64,000 nt of DNA from Azorinus chamasolen (GCA_963576725.1 OY755251.1:40042692-40106691), one strand, 5' to 3'. Counted from the first letter of the stretch, positions 1 to 13,700 are shown. Notes: generated from the letters alone by a model not told the origin. Numbers and translations are program-made.

Positions 1-1560
1 GATATACCATTTTGCAGAATATATTTATACGATTACAATGGACAAGGGTAATGATGTGGGCATGGTACTATTAGATTTACAGAAGTAATACTATACAGTT
101 CATCATACACTTCCTATGACATATTTGTCAGATAGAAACATATATTGGATGTTTGTGACATGCATTCTTCATTCCATACACTATAGATTATCGATTCCAA
201 ATGGATACATATTTTGTTTGGAACGAACTCAAACACGTCTGGCTCTACACCGTCTGCCTATGTCTCTATATTTTGACTATTTGTTCACCAAGCAATTTAG
301 AAACCATTTCGTTGGTAACACTATCTACAGGGACAGATATGCAGACACTTTCAATAATTTAGTAAGAGTACCTATCACCATCAGTCACCTGTATCTTTAA
401 ATAATCTATGGACTACTCAATAGTTATATATTCGTCTCAGTGTATACTTGGCAGTCCCTCTGGGACGTAACACATTTTACAGTCTTACTGTGTTAAACAT
501 TGGATCCAATGTGAGCAATAAGTGTGTGTTCTGGTCTTTAGGAAGAATGCCGAGGGAAACCAGTTTGGAGTTATATACATATATACAGGTTCGTTCCCGG
601 TTTGATAGTCATATAAAATTATAAAGCTAACAAAATAACAACAACGTCTTGCAGAATGTGACTCCACGCACGGACAATCAATATCCCCAGTAGTCGTGTT
701 TCCTGTTTTAACCTTCATATAACTTTCGAAGTGATACACATCACAATATACACGTGTACGGACAATGTCAATAGCGCATACTTGACCTTATACATTCCAG
801 CTTTGTACAAGCATAGCATTCTTTAAGAAACAATGCTTACAAATTAATATTAAATACTAAACTATCGAATTTGCTAAACGATCTCACTTCAGAGACGTCC
901 TACTATACGTATGTCTGACCAACAATTTTGCAAAGTTTGTAAATAGAACACTTATATTGCACATATTCTTTATGGAGAGATATACATCCGAATACAGAGC
1001 ATTAAACACTTCTCTAGCACCTACTATAAGCTCTATTGAGGTGTATACATGTACATACGTATTATGTTAACCAAACTGACTGGCCAAACTATACTGGATG
1101 TCGTTAGCTTTTATTATTCATGCGTATTATGAAGGAAATTATAATAGACGACATCTTATATATGTGCGAATCCTTCCCTCGCTCATAGCAACCTGACTCG
1201 CATTTGCAAACAGTTTGGATTCAAACGCGACACTTAATCCCTAGGCAACCGGTCAGGATTCTGACTACAGTAAAACCTTTCTTAAGCGTTCATTCATATA
1301 TTGAACACTGGAGTCTTAAAAAACAGGTGGTTGCTTAATGCAGGGCAAAGGTAATACACACATATTCCTGGGTGAAATACTAGTTTTTACGTTTTCAAAT
1401 ACGCTATTCAATACAGACTTTAAGGACATGCAACCTATAATTTTATAGCAATTCTGGCACGCAATTGATGTTCAATATCATTTAACGTAAATTGCCAAAT
1501 CTATAAATACCGAAATGTAATCGACCTCTGTATTACAATGTACTAAAACACCGAAACAGC
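1..1560. other. No gene recognised
   Basis: AT-rich sequence with only short chance open frames. None has a domain motif or compositional sign of coding. Near 1325-1350 there is one arm of a short palindromic repeat (word TTAATGCAGGG) that also occurs near 3140 and 43870. Confidence 0.6.
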
Positions 1561-1639
1561 ACACACTTCTAAGGATATGTTTTTGTTTGTATTCTGACTA
1601 GGAGGACAATCGTACATACCGCGATGAAGGTGTGTTTTG

Positions 1640-2115
1640 CAAACAGTATAGACACAGACTTAACCGCTGCATAACACTTGCGGCCTTTAAAAGTACAAAC
1701 ATGCATGAAACACCACATACAGGACAAACAGCCACACGAACAGCAACACAAGAAAACACAGCAAATGTACACAACTACCAAAACATAAAGAGACACACAA
1801 AGACAAACACTAGGAGGAAGAAGGAAATACCGCCTTGGAACGGTCTGTGGCAATAATCACTGGAGGTTTAAACCGGTTTAAGGGTGCCTAAACTCACACT
1901 TATACCACACCCAACCTAAAGATGATACAGTGTAAATAAACCTATCCCCTCTCCGACTTATCTACAATAACCGCGGGCAAATACAGTGGTAAAGTGCATG
2001 CAAAACGAAAACATATTTCAGTGAAACAAATTGTATCCATCTATCGCTAGTGTACTCAATGATTGAGCTGCAAACACAGTAACTGTAGAAACGTAATAAA
2101 GAAATAAAATCCCTT
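1640..2115 (-). mobile_element. Penelope-like element 3'-region repeat, copy 1
   Basis: Member of a repeat family seen at least seven times in the window. In plus-strand order it shows a block with CATGAAACACCACATACAGG, a CA-rich stretch, the near-palindrome GGTTTAAACCGGTTTA, then a block with ACTCAATGATTGAGCTGC. More complete copies (39155-39960, 18271-18459) are joined to coding sequence resembling the C-terminal part of a reverse transcriptase of the kind I associate with Penelope-like elements. The family name is therefore inferred; the repetition itself is seen directly. This copy lacks the coding part. Confidence 0.55.
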
Positions 2116-2291
2116 TTTAATGATTTTTGACTACTCATGAACAGACTCAATAAAACCGAGTCTTCAACTTTCTCATTTTAGATGCTTCGATGTATTGGGT
2201 GCACATTACAATATTACCGCTGCAAACGGATAAAAATCTTAGAAGGCCAAGTGATTGAAAGACAGCTGCTGAACTGAATCTGTTTATTTTG

Positions 2292-2532
2292 TTGAACCCT
2301 TTACTCCATGAAAATGCCTTTCTATGTCTTTGCAAACAGGGTAGACCCAGATCAGACAACTCCCAGAGGAAACGTCTCATCAGTGTCTGCTCTGTTTGTG
2401 TATAGATTTAATTTTGCAGTTTCTGCTTTGTCAAAACATTCGGGTATTAATATGCCACTGTAAGAATTAATCTATTTGAAAATAATGATGTCGTCATTCC
2501 TTAGATGAATATTCATAGAGTAAAGGGTTTAA
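2292..2532. mobile_element. TTAA-type MITE (family B), degenerate copy
   Basis: About 240 bp with imperfect terminal inverted repeats, GAACCCTTTACTCCATGAA on the left and its near-complement before AAAGGGTTTAAC on the right. The inside carries the family's marker palindrome around GTAGACCCAGATCAGAC. It aligns along its length with the better-preserved copy at 45472-45709. There is no coding capacity. Confidence 0.7.
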
Positions 2533-3339
2533 CATATAATGGTAGTGTCCAATAGGCTGAACCCCAATTAGACACCAACTTCGCTATAAAGCCATAAAGT
2601 TAATTCTTTGCTTTGAGGCAATGGCATGTCTTATACTTATAATGCCTTCACACTGAAGGAACAACAAAATAATACCTGCAATTCAACCACTCTTAGAAAG
2701 ACTCAATGGCAAGAATAGAAGATAAAAGACCAACACTGTAATATATCAACAGCATATACAGATACTTATACGTGATGGTGACAATGTGACGTAAATTATC
2801 GATCCCTGTTGATTTTAGCTATTGTACGATAACTACAGCTCGTAACATACCAGTCCCCGATGGTGTCTGTCCTATTCCATTTCAACTTTCCATGTTTATT
2901 GTCCCATACTGTCTTTGGATTACCCACACTAATGGCATCAGTATGGCAGATTAATGTGCATGGTAGACACAAAATACACAGTAGCAGCTGCTTAAAAACA
3001 ACAGACCAGACACCAGTGTTAGTGCGTATTTGCTTATTTTAAAACATTTTGGAACGCGTGTACTTAGCTAAGTAATAAGTTAAACCCCGACAGTTAAAAC
3101 ACTAAAATAAGATCAGTATCATTATCGGTTTTTAAGACAGAGGACAGCTTAATGCAGGGTGAAATCATGCAGAAAGCTCCTCTAGCTTTATGCAAGGCTT
3201 TTACCCCTGCATTAAGCAACAACCTGCCTAAAATGCATCAATTCTTCATTACTAAAATTTCGAAGGATCGTTTTTTTATTTTAGTAACATCGATTAATTT
3301 AATGATGAAATGCACACGGGGGCCATATTAATCCTTATC
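2533..3339. other. No gene; one short palindromic repeat
   Basis: No coding signal seen. Around 3128-3230 lies a palindromic repeat whose arms are AGCTTAATGCAGGG and CCCTGCATTAAGC, the same family as near 43870-43957 and 16760-16815. It is probably a small MITE. Confidence 0.5.
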
Positions 3340-3344
3340 ACTCT

Positions 3345-4330
3345 ATGATGCTGAACTCTCAAATCCGGAAGCGGAAGGAGAACGTCGATTCTATGTACGT
3401 TGTTCTTTCTGTGGTATCCCAAATGGATTCTCTACGGTTCTTCGGAAATGTCATCGAACACATTTTGGACCGGCTTCAGAATTACACATTTGGTTCGTTG
3501 GTTTTTTTGTTGTTGTTAAGATTCCCTTATTACCTTATCCCTCATTTAAACGCATTTTCACGCATTTACATTTATAGTAGATCCATAGGAGCCGTCTGGT
3601 CTTGGTCTGCTCTGTTTGCTTTTGACATAATATAGATATGATACTACAGTTTTTGTCAAAACATTGCCTGGAAAAAACATTGATAAATATTCAGTTAATA
3701 AATAGTGGTAATGTCTTACATGAATATGAAATAGGAAAGGATTAAAGGAATCTATTCGTATAATAAGGTGAATATGCATTACTACATTATAGAAATATTA
3801 GATATTATTGTGTATTATAATTATGTATTTCTAAACTGTAGAATGATTGCATCGACTATATACATTCCACCAAACATATAGTACCCTTTATGCCTGTAAT
3901 TGTTGTCTGTAGAGTATGTAGATTAACCCTTCTGTTACCTTTTTCATTTCAATTATCTGCAAAGTTGGTCGTCTGTTGTAATTTGAGGTTGTTGTAGATT
4001 AGACGGAAAAAGGATGCAATTTCTTCCTGAGTGGGGATGGAATAAGGGTGGGGTTGAGCGCCCCTAATCCGGTTTAAACCCCCAGTGACACGTGTCACAA
4101 ACCGTACCAATGCGGTACGTTAATATTTCCTCTAATTTCTGTTTATTATGTCTCGTTTTTGTCTTTTGATAGGCATATACATTTGCTGTTAGTTTTTGCA
4201 ATAGCGCTGTTCAGGCAACTGTGTGTTTTGTATGTGGTGTTTCCTACATGTTTTTCAATTGAAGTTTACATTGCATTCCTATTTGTTTAAATGTATAGCT
4301 TTCTTACATAGTCTACAACTTAATGGTACA
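3345..4330 (+). mobile_element. Penelope-like repeat copy 2 with a family-B MITE inside
   Basis: The left part (3345-3470) resembles the block after the reverse transcriptase-like region at 39450-39520 (shared word GGAGAACGTCG). The right part (about 3960-4330) carries TTGTTGTAGATTAGACGG, GGTTTAAACCCCCAGTGAC and the spacer found in other copies. Between them, about 3550-3745, is a degenerate family-B MITE recognised by GGAGCCGTCTGGTCTTGG and GCTCTGTTTGC. Order and orientation match 39155-39960. No intact protein. Confidence 0.5.
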
Positions 4331-5063
4331 CCGTGTCGCTTGGTGTCTCATTTCCATCGAACTCTTAACAGATTCACAATTGGCAGTGATTGCATTAGCT
4401 ATTTCGCCGTTAAATAAAATCACTTTTCTATGCTTATTATTTTGTGTAAGAATGGTGTGTTCCAGTTACAGAAAGAGAGCCGCACAGATTTATGTGGCGT
4501 CTCGCCAGGACATTGCTTGTTTACATAGCTTACACCAGACAGCGAAATAGTTAATTTAACCTTTTCCCTGTTCTATATTTTGTTTGAATTTCAGTACTGA
4601 ATATTCATGGCCAAAAAAATTACAATGAAATATGGAAGGTGGAACATTGTAGCCATTTTAGAAAGTTACGAAACGGGTCTTTCAAATTCCACTAGTATAG
4701 GAGCCATCTGATCTGGGTATTCTTTGTTTGCAATTGCATGAAAACACATTTATACGAAGGAAAGGGTCAAGAAACCTTGTACATCACAGCCATTTGATTG
4801 ATGCTATTTATAACTCTAGATTATATACAAGAAAGAGAAATCCCGTCTCATTGAGCAAGCACCTATTTGAGAAGAAATACATGGCGCTATTGTCTGTCAG
4901 AGGTGGGGGGGGGGTTGTTTGAAATATTAGTCAGACAGATATCAATTATTTAGCTGTCAAGATCTGAATGAACACGATCATTCATTTGTTACATGGTATA
5001 TGCCTATACACTGGATTTTACGACACTCATGTGCTAGTTATATTCATGCCATATAGTGCTTTG
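4331..5063. other. No gene; MITE fragment
   Basis: A partial family-B MITE is visible about 4690-4800 (GGAGCCATCTGATCTGGG). A short G run occurs at 4905-4915. The six bases GCTTTG at 5058-5063 abut the terminal inverted repeat that starts at 5064 and pair with GCTTTT at 15869-15874 as a probable target duplication. Confidence 0.5.
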
Positions 5064-6060
5064 AGTAGTAGGGTGCGAGGCATTGGGCAGAATGCCTGCA
5101 GCCCCTGCAGCCCCTGCAGCCCCTGCAGCCCCTGTCACATGACCTTTGACGTCACATCGAGGTCACATCGAGGTCACGCCGACCATTCCACATTCCTATG
5201 ACGTCACAATAGAGGTCAAGGCCACCCATCCCACCGGGGTCATGACCATCCCACATTCCTATGACGTCACAATGGGAGGGTATCCTATGACTGAGCGGGA
5301 GCAGTGGAGGTCAGGCTGGCCATCCCGCATTCCATAGAAGGTATCGGATGACAGTCTTAGAGTATGAGTCATCAGAATGCAGGTACATCAAAAAGTTTCC
5401 ACGACGTCATTTTAACTGATAGATACGCAGGAATCGTCTGACCAGGTTCTACTCCGTTCGTTTACGGAATTATATAGATCTATTCGCGTATACAGTTTCC
5501 AATTTCGTTCTCGTTTAATCCGTATTAATTTACGTTTGCCCGCAGCCCCTGTCACCCATCCCGCATTCCTATGACGTCACAATAGAGGTCAACGCCCAGA
5601 ACAATGGAGGTCACGCTGACCATCCCCCATTCCGTAGAAGGTAACGGATAACAGTCTTAGAGTCTGAGTCATCAGAATGCAGGTACATCAAAAAGTTTCC
5701 ACGACGTCATCGGTCTATTTTAGAAAGAGTCTCCAGGGTATAAATATCCGAGTTATCAGAATGCAGATACATCAAAAAGTTTCCACGACGTCATTTTAAC
5801 TGATAGATACTCACGCAAAAGTCGTAGATCGGAGTCTACTCCGTTCGCTTACGGAATTATATAGATATATTCGCGTATACAGTTTCCGATATCGTTCTCG
5901 TTTAATCCGTATTAAATGTGTTAAGTGATCAGCCCAAATATTTAGTCGCGTGCCTCTAACGGGATTGAAGTGTTTACCTTATCGACATTATCTACCAGTC
6001 CCGTCGACCCACACTTTACCACGCGACCCCACTGGAATGTAAAACGTCGTTAAACTTAAC
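5064..6060 (+). repeat. Left terminal inverted repeat of the Polinton-type element
   Basis: Matches the reverse complement of 15240-15868 in long blocks, including GCGAGGCATTGGG, GACATCAAAAAG-like words, ACCAGTCCCGTCGAC and GTGTTTACCTTATCGAC. It is longer than the right copy because an internal segment is tandemly repeated: the block with CATCAAAAAGTTTCCACGAC occurs near 5390, 5690 and 5770, and the block with TACGGAATTATATAGAT near 5463 and 5850. Near the outer end are four CCCTGCAG-type units (5100-5133) and several GAGGTCAC words. Four perfect TGACGTCA palindromes lie at 5148, 5199, 5262 and 5572. Confidence 0.85.
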
Positions 6061-9050
6061 ACCGACAGATGAGGCGCCGCCTCTGATCTGGATCCAAACT
6101 GTTTGACTCTCATCTTTCGGTTTCTTTACTTCGCGTAAAACTTAATCGGACAGAAATTACACTTTCGAAGCGGGCGTTACTACGGCGTGAAAAGAGTTAA
6201 ATAAGCATTTTGGTACACATTTTCGCTCGAATATTAAGGGTCTGTTAAGCCTGAACAACTTTTGTCAATATCGATAACAGTACTGCATCTCTACAACGGA
6301 CCTTCCCAACAGCGATTCCCTCTTTACAACTTGCCGCTGTTCTCTAAACGAGACGATATTATGTTTAACCCTTTTACTGTTGTAATATCCTCCGCTTAAA
6401 ATTGTCCTCTGATTTTTTTTCTCAAAGTTACGTATTGGCGGACAACTATAATAACGAGTGACGCTGTATAGCGGTCTAGATTATATGACCTCTATTGCTC
6501 AAGGTAAACAATTTAATGAATTGACTCATACGGACTCATAGAGAGTACGAGTCTGAGCACGTCCAAAAAGGTGCGGTCATTCTTTATATATATAATAGTG
6601 GGTACTAAAATTATATATCGGTAACTGACATGTAATTTCTAGATCCTAGTCGCGAGTGTGAAGATTTTCTGAGTGCCATTTAGTGTAACATCCTTTTCGC
6701 GCATTCGTAAACGGAGTAGACCCGGCGTTATAATCGATTTCATTTCCATATTCTATATAGCATTTTAATAGCGATATACAATTTCGGGGTCCATTTTTTT
6801 ATATAGCATTATTCGTATTCTTCCGGTCAAGATGTCGGAATACCCGAAAGTATATTGATTTGACCCGCTGACAGTCCTTTTGACTGTTTTGAAAGGCCAT
6901 CCTTTTTTTACCGCTGGAAGGTAGACCATGATTGATAAAAATGGGATCAAGTTTAACATTCCGTCTAGTTATTCTTTCCTTCTAAATCATGTTTATACGG
7001 TGGATTTATATCCATTCCATATCAAACGATCCATTCGTTTCTAACATATTTTGATTAAAATCGAAAAAGTTTATAAAATGTTTACCGAATGACAAGTTTG
7101 TCTTTCAATACAATGTCTTGCAAGCTTTACCGCGTGCTAGAATATAAGACCCGTATCTATAGTTACACTGTGCGCCCACCGTGAAAATGATAGATTAAAG
7201 TTTCTATGTTACCATACTCATGATATTCGATATCGATCTTTGATATTCACCACAAAACCCTTCATATTAACGAATTGATACTTACCGAGAGAAAATTATA
7301 TCGATATATAGGATTCACTTAAAACGTCGTCTGCTTTTCTTTACACCCTTCTTAGTAGAAAATATGCAGCATACGACATTTTGGCAAGCAAATAACTATG
7401 GAACAAACGCGATATCCGATTACGATTTACACTTTTGCTTTAACCCTCGAATATTGGATTCGCCCTCTCCGACATTTGTAAACGGTATAGAACTAGATCT
7501 AGGAGTCTCTGATTCGGGTCTGCATAGTGCATCATTCGAAATCGCCTACTAAGTTTAAACCTTTGCTACTAAATGTCAATGGGCTACTCTCAAATTCGTC
7601 GTTTAAAGGGTTAATATTTGTAAGTTTTTACGTTCTACAAGTATCGTATTTAAACTGGTATTCCGTAAATTATCGTATAATAGTAGAGCTGGTTACCCGT
7701 ATATAAGATGTACGTTTACGTTTGACCCAAAACCAATCGATAGAATATATGTATAAAAGTTTAAATACGGAACACTGGACCGAATTTTCGATTATAGATA
7801 TTTTAACTTTTTACTTCCTATATACGCCTTTGTAAACGGAGTATACCCAGATCAATCAGTTCCCGTTGGAGCTTAAATATCGAGCCGTCTCATCTGGATC
7901 TACTCTATTCGCAGATGCGTGAAAGCACGTTTTTATGAGGGAAAGGGATAAGGCACATATAATCTAATTTGACGTGGTTCGGTCGCCAACCGTTAATTTA
8001 AGCATTTAAAAATATATTGACCCGAGAGTAAATTGAAAATTATAACGACATAGCGATCGTTAAAGCGATACATATATAAACAGCGCGAAATAATTTGTGG
8101 TCAGAATAGCTTATCAAGACTAGAAGCGTTGGCTAACCCTTTCTATATTCTACATAGATGACGTCATCGACTAGTGAGGAATTTTCGGAAGCACCGGTAC
8201 CGGACCTTAGTGGAGACCCCGATATCCGTTTCCCGCGGAAAACGAACATTTTATACAGCGGGAGTACCGATTGAAGAGGTGGTTTATATATAAGGTTTAT
8301 ATAGTTTTAAGTATGTTAAGTACAAATCTGGCAAATGATCTGGACCCTAAGCAAACAAGAAGCGTTTTAGCGCTTTAGCAGACGACAGAAGGGATCTTCT
8401 ATAGAGTATATATATATCGTCTGGGTTAATAGTATATATTCTATGAGCATTGAGCGATGAGACTCGTGGGGATTCATTAGAGCGAAATAAAATTTGAACT
8501 ATATTGCGCAATGAGTACGGAATATTATCGGATAAAGTTGATTAGATGTCACTTTTGAGCAGAAGCGTATTACACACAAATTCTATGGGAATATTGCACC
8601 GTTTACAAGCGGCCTATATCGTTGTATACTCTGTCTGTGTATCTGTCTGTTTGTCTGTCTGTCTGTCTCTGTATGTATGTCTGTCTGTATCACTCTCTGT
8701 CTGTTTGTCTCTCTGTCTATCGGTCTGTCTGTTTCTCTGTTTGATTCTTTCGACCCGGAACAACGCCCCGCGTCTTTTTAGGATACGATATTCTATAAGA
8801 AAGTTTGGCCTTTAGTTTGACGGTTTCCAAATATGAGAGAGAGTAACGACTTAGTGGTAAGCCTAACGTATACCCTGTATCTGTAAATGACACGATCCGT
8901 AAAATTGGATGTAAATGGAGAGGAAATTTAAAACAAAAAGGCGAAATGATATATATAACGTTTTATTAGTCCCGCTCAATACAGTGTATCGGGGATTAGG
9001 ACCGCCCTTTACAATAATGGTATTTCAATTAAAACCGGTAAACGAATGTT
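6061..9050. other. Interior of Polinton-type element, no coding sequence recognised
   Basis: AT-rich and heavily mutated. A MITE-A palindrome relic lies near 6065-6110 and family-B MITE relics near 6700-6960 and 7800-7950. The longest open frames, for example at 7364-7552, overlap these MITE relics and show no domain. The polymerase or integrase normally expected in this element type is not visible, so it was probably deleted or decayed beyond recognition. Confidence 0.5.
8620..8755. repeat. CTGT-rich simple repeat
   Basis: Degenerate tandem CTGT/CTGTTTGT units. The short open frame across it is low-complexity translation and is not called as a gene. Confidence 0.85.
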
Positions 9051-9059
9051 GTCAGTGTA

Positions 9060-9990
9060 GCATAAAAAACTAGTAAATGAAAAAGTAGTAAAAGTACAAA
9101 AATGAGTCATGCAGGAAACACCACATACAGAACAAACAGTCGCCCGAACAGCAACACAAGGAAACAGCAAAGGTACATAACTATAAAAACAACAAGAGAC
9201 GCACAAAGACAAAACAAACACACAATAGGGGGAAGCAGGAAAAGCCACACACAAAACGCCACCATCACCAAAACACCCAAAGAAAGCATAGCAATTTATA
9301 CTCATACATACACATACAGTAGACAGTCACATACAAATTCTGAAGGGAGGTGAAGACGCAATCACCACCAACACATCAATAGACAGCATGTCACACACAC
9401 ACACACACAACAACAACAACAAAACACACGAGAATAACACAGAAAACACCAACAAATACACGAGCACCAGAGACAAACATGAACAAAACACTAGTACAAA
9501 GACACAAGACAAACAAATGTAAGGGTGACAAAGAGAGAACCGCCTTGGCACGGTCAGTAGCAAAATCACCACTGGGGGTTTAAACCGGTTTACGGACGTC
9601 CTAACCTCACACTTATCTCAAAGTCACCCTAGCTAAACAAACATGGTAAATAAAGGTATTCCCGCCGGACTTCCCCACAACATAGAAGACAGTAATCACA
9701 GTACAAAATGCAAAACATAGCATAACAACTGCGAAAGTCCGTCAAATATGTACTCAATGACTTTGCTGAAGACAGAGCAACTGCAGGGAAGCCGTTAAGG
9801 GCACGACAGAGAAAACGTAATACATGAGTCTGGTAAGCTCATCTCATTTCTGGGTTTAAGAGTATACCATCATAGAATACTACCCTCGGCCTGTCATCGT
9901 TCAAGCAAAGAGGAAAGCGTAGCGACCGACTGTAAAGGGGTCGATAAACAAACACGGGTTGAAACGAAGGCAACTGTATTACATATACAA
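9060..9990 (-). mobile_element. Penelope-like repeat copy 3, inserted in the Polinton-type element
   Basis: Plus-strand order is CA-rich block, CA microsatellite (9394-9412), GGTTTAAACCGGTTTACGG near 9580, the ACTCAATGACTTTGCTG block near 9755, then a degenerate stretch matching the C-terminal coding block of copies at 18271-18459 and 39231-39460. It is the same family as 15945-16743, 17275-18435, 30778-31385, 39155-39960 and 61340-61960. It lies in antisense order relative to the deduced reading direction and has no open frame of useful length. Confidence 0.6.
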
Positions 9991-12330
9991 AGCGATGCAC
10001 GAATCAGTGGTGAAACGGATAACGATGAGGGTACTATCTGCAAGATTTGTTAGGAAAACGGAATTTCGGTAGCGCTGAGTCCCTGCGGACATACGTCAGA
10101 AACCCGTTGATGACTCATTCTTGGTCCATTTTCTTCTTATTTTTATAATCCGGGGATGGTGTCAATTAAACGATAATTCTAAGAGTATCGTAAACCGGTC
10201 GATTACAGTAGCAACAGGCTCCTCGATGACGAAATCTGTCTTCGCATGCGGAACAAAACGTAAGGTATTTCTCGATCGTATTCGTAATTTTGTCATGAAG
10301 ATAGCCGTCTTTCAATTTAAACAAAAATGACAGCAAGACGGTATATTTCGACAGAAACGCTCGCACGTCTTCTTCTCGTAGAGCTTGATTGGCTTTTTCA
10401 GTAGTCTTTTTGGTGGATAGTTCTCGCTTTTGGTATTTGACCACTTTTTTCCGTCTTTCATCTTCGTTATGGTCCCTCGCGTACTGCGCTAGTTTCTTGT
10501 AAACGGTATTTTCTTCATCCAGGTGTTCGAATATGTCGTCATCTTCTTCGGAATCGAATTTCATCCTTTTGCGCGGCGGTTCGTCAGATCGATCCTCGCG
10601 TTCTGGACACCAACGTTTTACGTGATTTTGTAGGTCGTAACCGCGTTCAAAGACCACGCCGCAGTCGTCGCAGGTAAGCATGGTATCTGGTTTTAGTTCT
10701 TTCTGATTACTGTCGAACTGTTCACTTTGAGTGACGTCTCTCGAATGAACGGAAACGTCTTTAATGATCGGATTTATCGCCCTCGAGACGGCTGACACGT
10801 CTGTGTCGGGAAGTATGCGCGGTGTTTCCTGTATCGTATTCGGAACGTAGGTTTGACTGGTAAGGGTCACCTGATCATCTGGCCATATGACATCCGGCTG
10901 TAATCTCCTGGTTTCTGGTGTCGTCGGCTTAAGGTCAAGAAAGAAGAATTGGTACGGTTGTTTTGTCGCTTTGGCGAATAGTTTCATGAAAATTGCGGCG
11001 TTTCCGGGATACATTTGTCTCGCTAGAGTCAAAGTACACTGGCGGTCTACCGGATTGTTATATAAGACCATGTACTGGGTATTTCACTTTTGCGTCGGAT
11101 CTTTAACTCCGTAAAGGTTCTGATTGATCGAGATCACTGATAACGACATATGATGACTACCCTCAGTAAACAGACCCGTGATGCGCTTATCCTTCCCTGC
11201 TTCGGAGTAAATATCATCTAATATCAACAAGTTATTGATGTAAGGATCAAAGAAATCGTCATCATCTAGGTCAGTCGGAATGCCTCGCATAAATTCCTGT
11301 GGTCTCGATGACGTCATACAAAGGTTGTCACCTTTTGTACAGGTAAACGATTCTCTGTATACCGGGTCGAATTCTAGCGGAATGTTTCTGCAATAAGGTC
11401 TTGACAAAGGTCGTCTTTCCGCAGGCTGAAAGGGAGAAAACTCGATGAAATTACCGCTTATATGGGAACTACGTTTGTTGTTTATTGAACCAAATTTACT
11501 GTAGTAATCTAAATATTATAATTGATCGCCGCATGAGCGGCGATCACTAATGGAATGTTCAAAAGTATTTACCCATGTAGGAGGGGTAGCGACAAGTTTT
11601 ACATAGTCTATTCTGCGTACATCGGTGAGATGAACCAAATGAATTGGCACATGAGAGCGTGGCAGAGAATAGTTTCTATCTGCATTATTGATGTAGTGAA
11701 ATATGTGATGTAAAAACCTTCATACGATGTTTAAAAAGAAATTTATCAAACAAATGTACAATAATAACAATAATTATGACACTTTTTTCGTCGAAGTATC
11801 GACATTAAATGCCAAAAACAGTTTTGTAAACATAAATGAAGCCGAGTCAAAGTCGCAGAATTGAAGCCGGGTCAAAACTGTAGTCGTGCACCTGTTTGCG
11901 GTGCTCTCGTTCTAAATTATGCCCTTCAGAGATTTTGAAATATTACAGTTTTGTTTAATGACCATTGTTTATTGTCCAAAAATGTCGACAAAAGTAATAC
12001 ATACATCATGTTAATTCAAACAGACATGGTTATTATTCTACCGGAGGCTCTACATGGTCAAAATCGAATTCCGTCGTCTCGGTTTCTATTTTTAGATAGG
12101 GCTAACGTCACTCGTTAATGGAACTGAACAGGCTATATTTAGGTCTATGACCATCACCTTGTAAGAGTTTATTGATTAAATTATCATGAGAGTGATAAAT
12201 GTTTTAATGAAGTTTTATTGTTTTATTTATTTTTATTTAAAAAAAGTCGTTTTATTTTTTTTATTTATAAAAGTCGTCAATATAGTAGCATGATAACTTT
12301 ATATACATCTTAAATTTCCCTTGAAGTATG

Positions 12331-12405
12331 TCTGGCCTGATATCGTAGTGGTTACCACGGTCGCCTATCGTGCAGTCAGCCCTGGTTCGATTCTCACCGC
12401 TGACG
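12331..12405 (+). repeat. tRNA-like sequence (SINE head or tRNA pseudogene)
   Basis: An A-box-like TATCGTAGTGGTTA near 12341 and a good B box GGTTCGATTC near 12384 have tRNA-like spacing, and a T run follows. The T-arm does not pair well, so a functional tRNA is unlikely. A tRNA-derived SINE fragment fits better. Confidence 0.5.
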
Positions 12406-12983
12406 AAAAAAATTTTTTCTCTCTTTTTCCTTTCTATTTTTGTTTAATAACGGTTTGGGTTTTTACTGGGATAGTTAATGATAATTATCCATATTAAGTG
12501 TTTTTTCTTTCAACTTATACGTTATTTTTGGTAAAACAAATTTGTAGAAAAATTAAAAATAGTTCCTGTTGTAAGAAGAAATTCCTACACCTACTTTACA
12601 AATAAACCTCTACTGTACATATAAACTTAGGTTTATTACGCTACCCCTTTATTACGTCACTAGCGGCTGTAGTGACGGGATAAAATATTTATCCTCTTAC
12701 GTTTTGGTATCGTCAATATGCCTCTGAACCAATCAATGACCGCCCTAGATATTTGTGTCAAGTTTCATGTGATGCTTCCAACAATGCATATGTCATAATA
12801 GTTTTACCAGGTATTTACTTGTTACAGTTTGCAACAGAGTTCTTTATCAGCATGCCATAGTATTTTTTCTTGTTTACATAGTTATTTGTTTCATAATAAA
12901 TGACTATATTTTTATAGCCTTGTCTCTTTATTATCACCTTTTTAGAGAAGGGGAGTAGGATATTCATTTATCCTCATTTTTTT

Positions 12984-13700
12984 AGCTCACCAGAGCACGA
13001 CGTGCTCATGCTGAGCTTTTAGGATCGTTGGATGTCCCTCGTCTGTTGTCCGTTGAGATACCACATTTTGCACTTGATCTCTAAGTAAATTGGTTTGTGT
13101 TTTGCCCTGCATGAAATTTAGGTCAATCTCGAATATGGGTCACCTGGGCTCAAAAACAAGGTCACTAGGTCAAATCTTAGAAAAATCTTGTTAATGCTCT
13201 AGAAGCTACAAATCTTATTGGATCTTACTGAAATTTTATCAGAATGTGTCTCCATGAAATCTACGCCAAGTTCGAATATTGGTCATGTCGGGTCAAAAAC
13301 TAGGTCACTAGGTCAAATCTTACAAAATCCTAAACACTCTGGAGGCCACATTTTGCACTTGATCTTTAAGTAAATTGGTTTGTGTATTGACCCTGATGAA
13401 ATCTAGGTCAAGTTCGAATATCAATCGCCTGCAGTCATAAACTAGGCCACTAGGTCAAATCATAGAAAAATCTTGTTCACACTCAAGTGGCTACAAATGT
13501 TATCAGATCTTACTGAAATTTTATCAGAATGTTTGTCCACATGCAATCTTGGTCAAGTTCAAATATGGATCATGACGGGTTCGAAACTAGGTCACTACGT
13601 CATTACACTCTAGAGGCTACATATCTCGTTAAGTTTTTAATGAAATGTTGTATTTCAATTGTCTTAACAAAACAGTTCCTTATTAAAAACCTTCCTTGTA
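12984..13700. repeat. Tandem-repeat insertion with AGGTCA-type words
   Basis: Starts with the short palindromic word GAGCACGACGTGCTC, followed by about three imperfect units of roughly 180-240 bp. Units share ACCACATTTTGCACTTGATC or ACAAATCTTATTGGATCTTA and TAGGTCACTAGGTCAAATC. The architecture, a subterminal palindrome plus internal tandem units, matches the insertions at 32857-34145 and 62463-63330. It lies wholly within the ATPase intron. Confidence 0.65.

Noticed and set aside
116..400. 94-codon frame at the left edge
   Set aside because: AT-rich, no motif or supporting context; lengths like this are expected by chance.
7364..7552. 62-codon frame inside the Polinton-type element
   Set aside because: It overlaps a decayed family-B MITE and shows no domain; random open frame.
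12331..12405. Functional tRNA gene
   Set aside because: B box is good but stems do not pair as a cloverleaf; better read as a tRNA-derived repeat.
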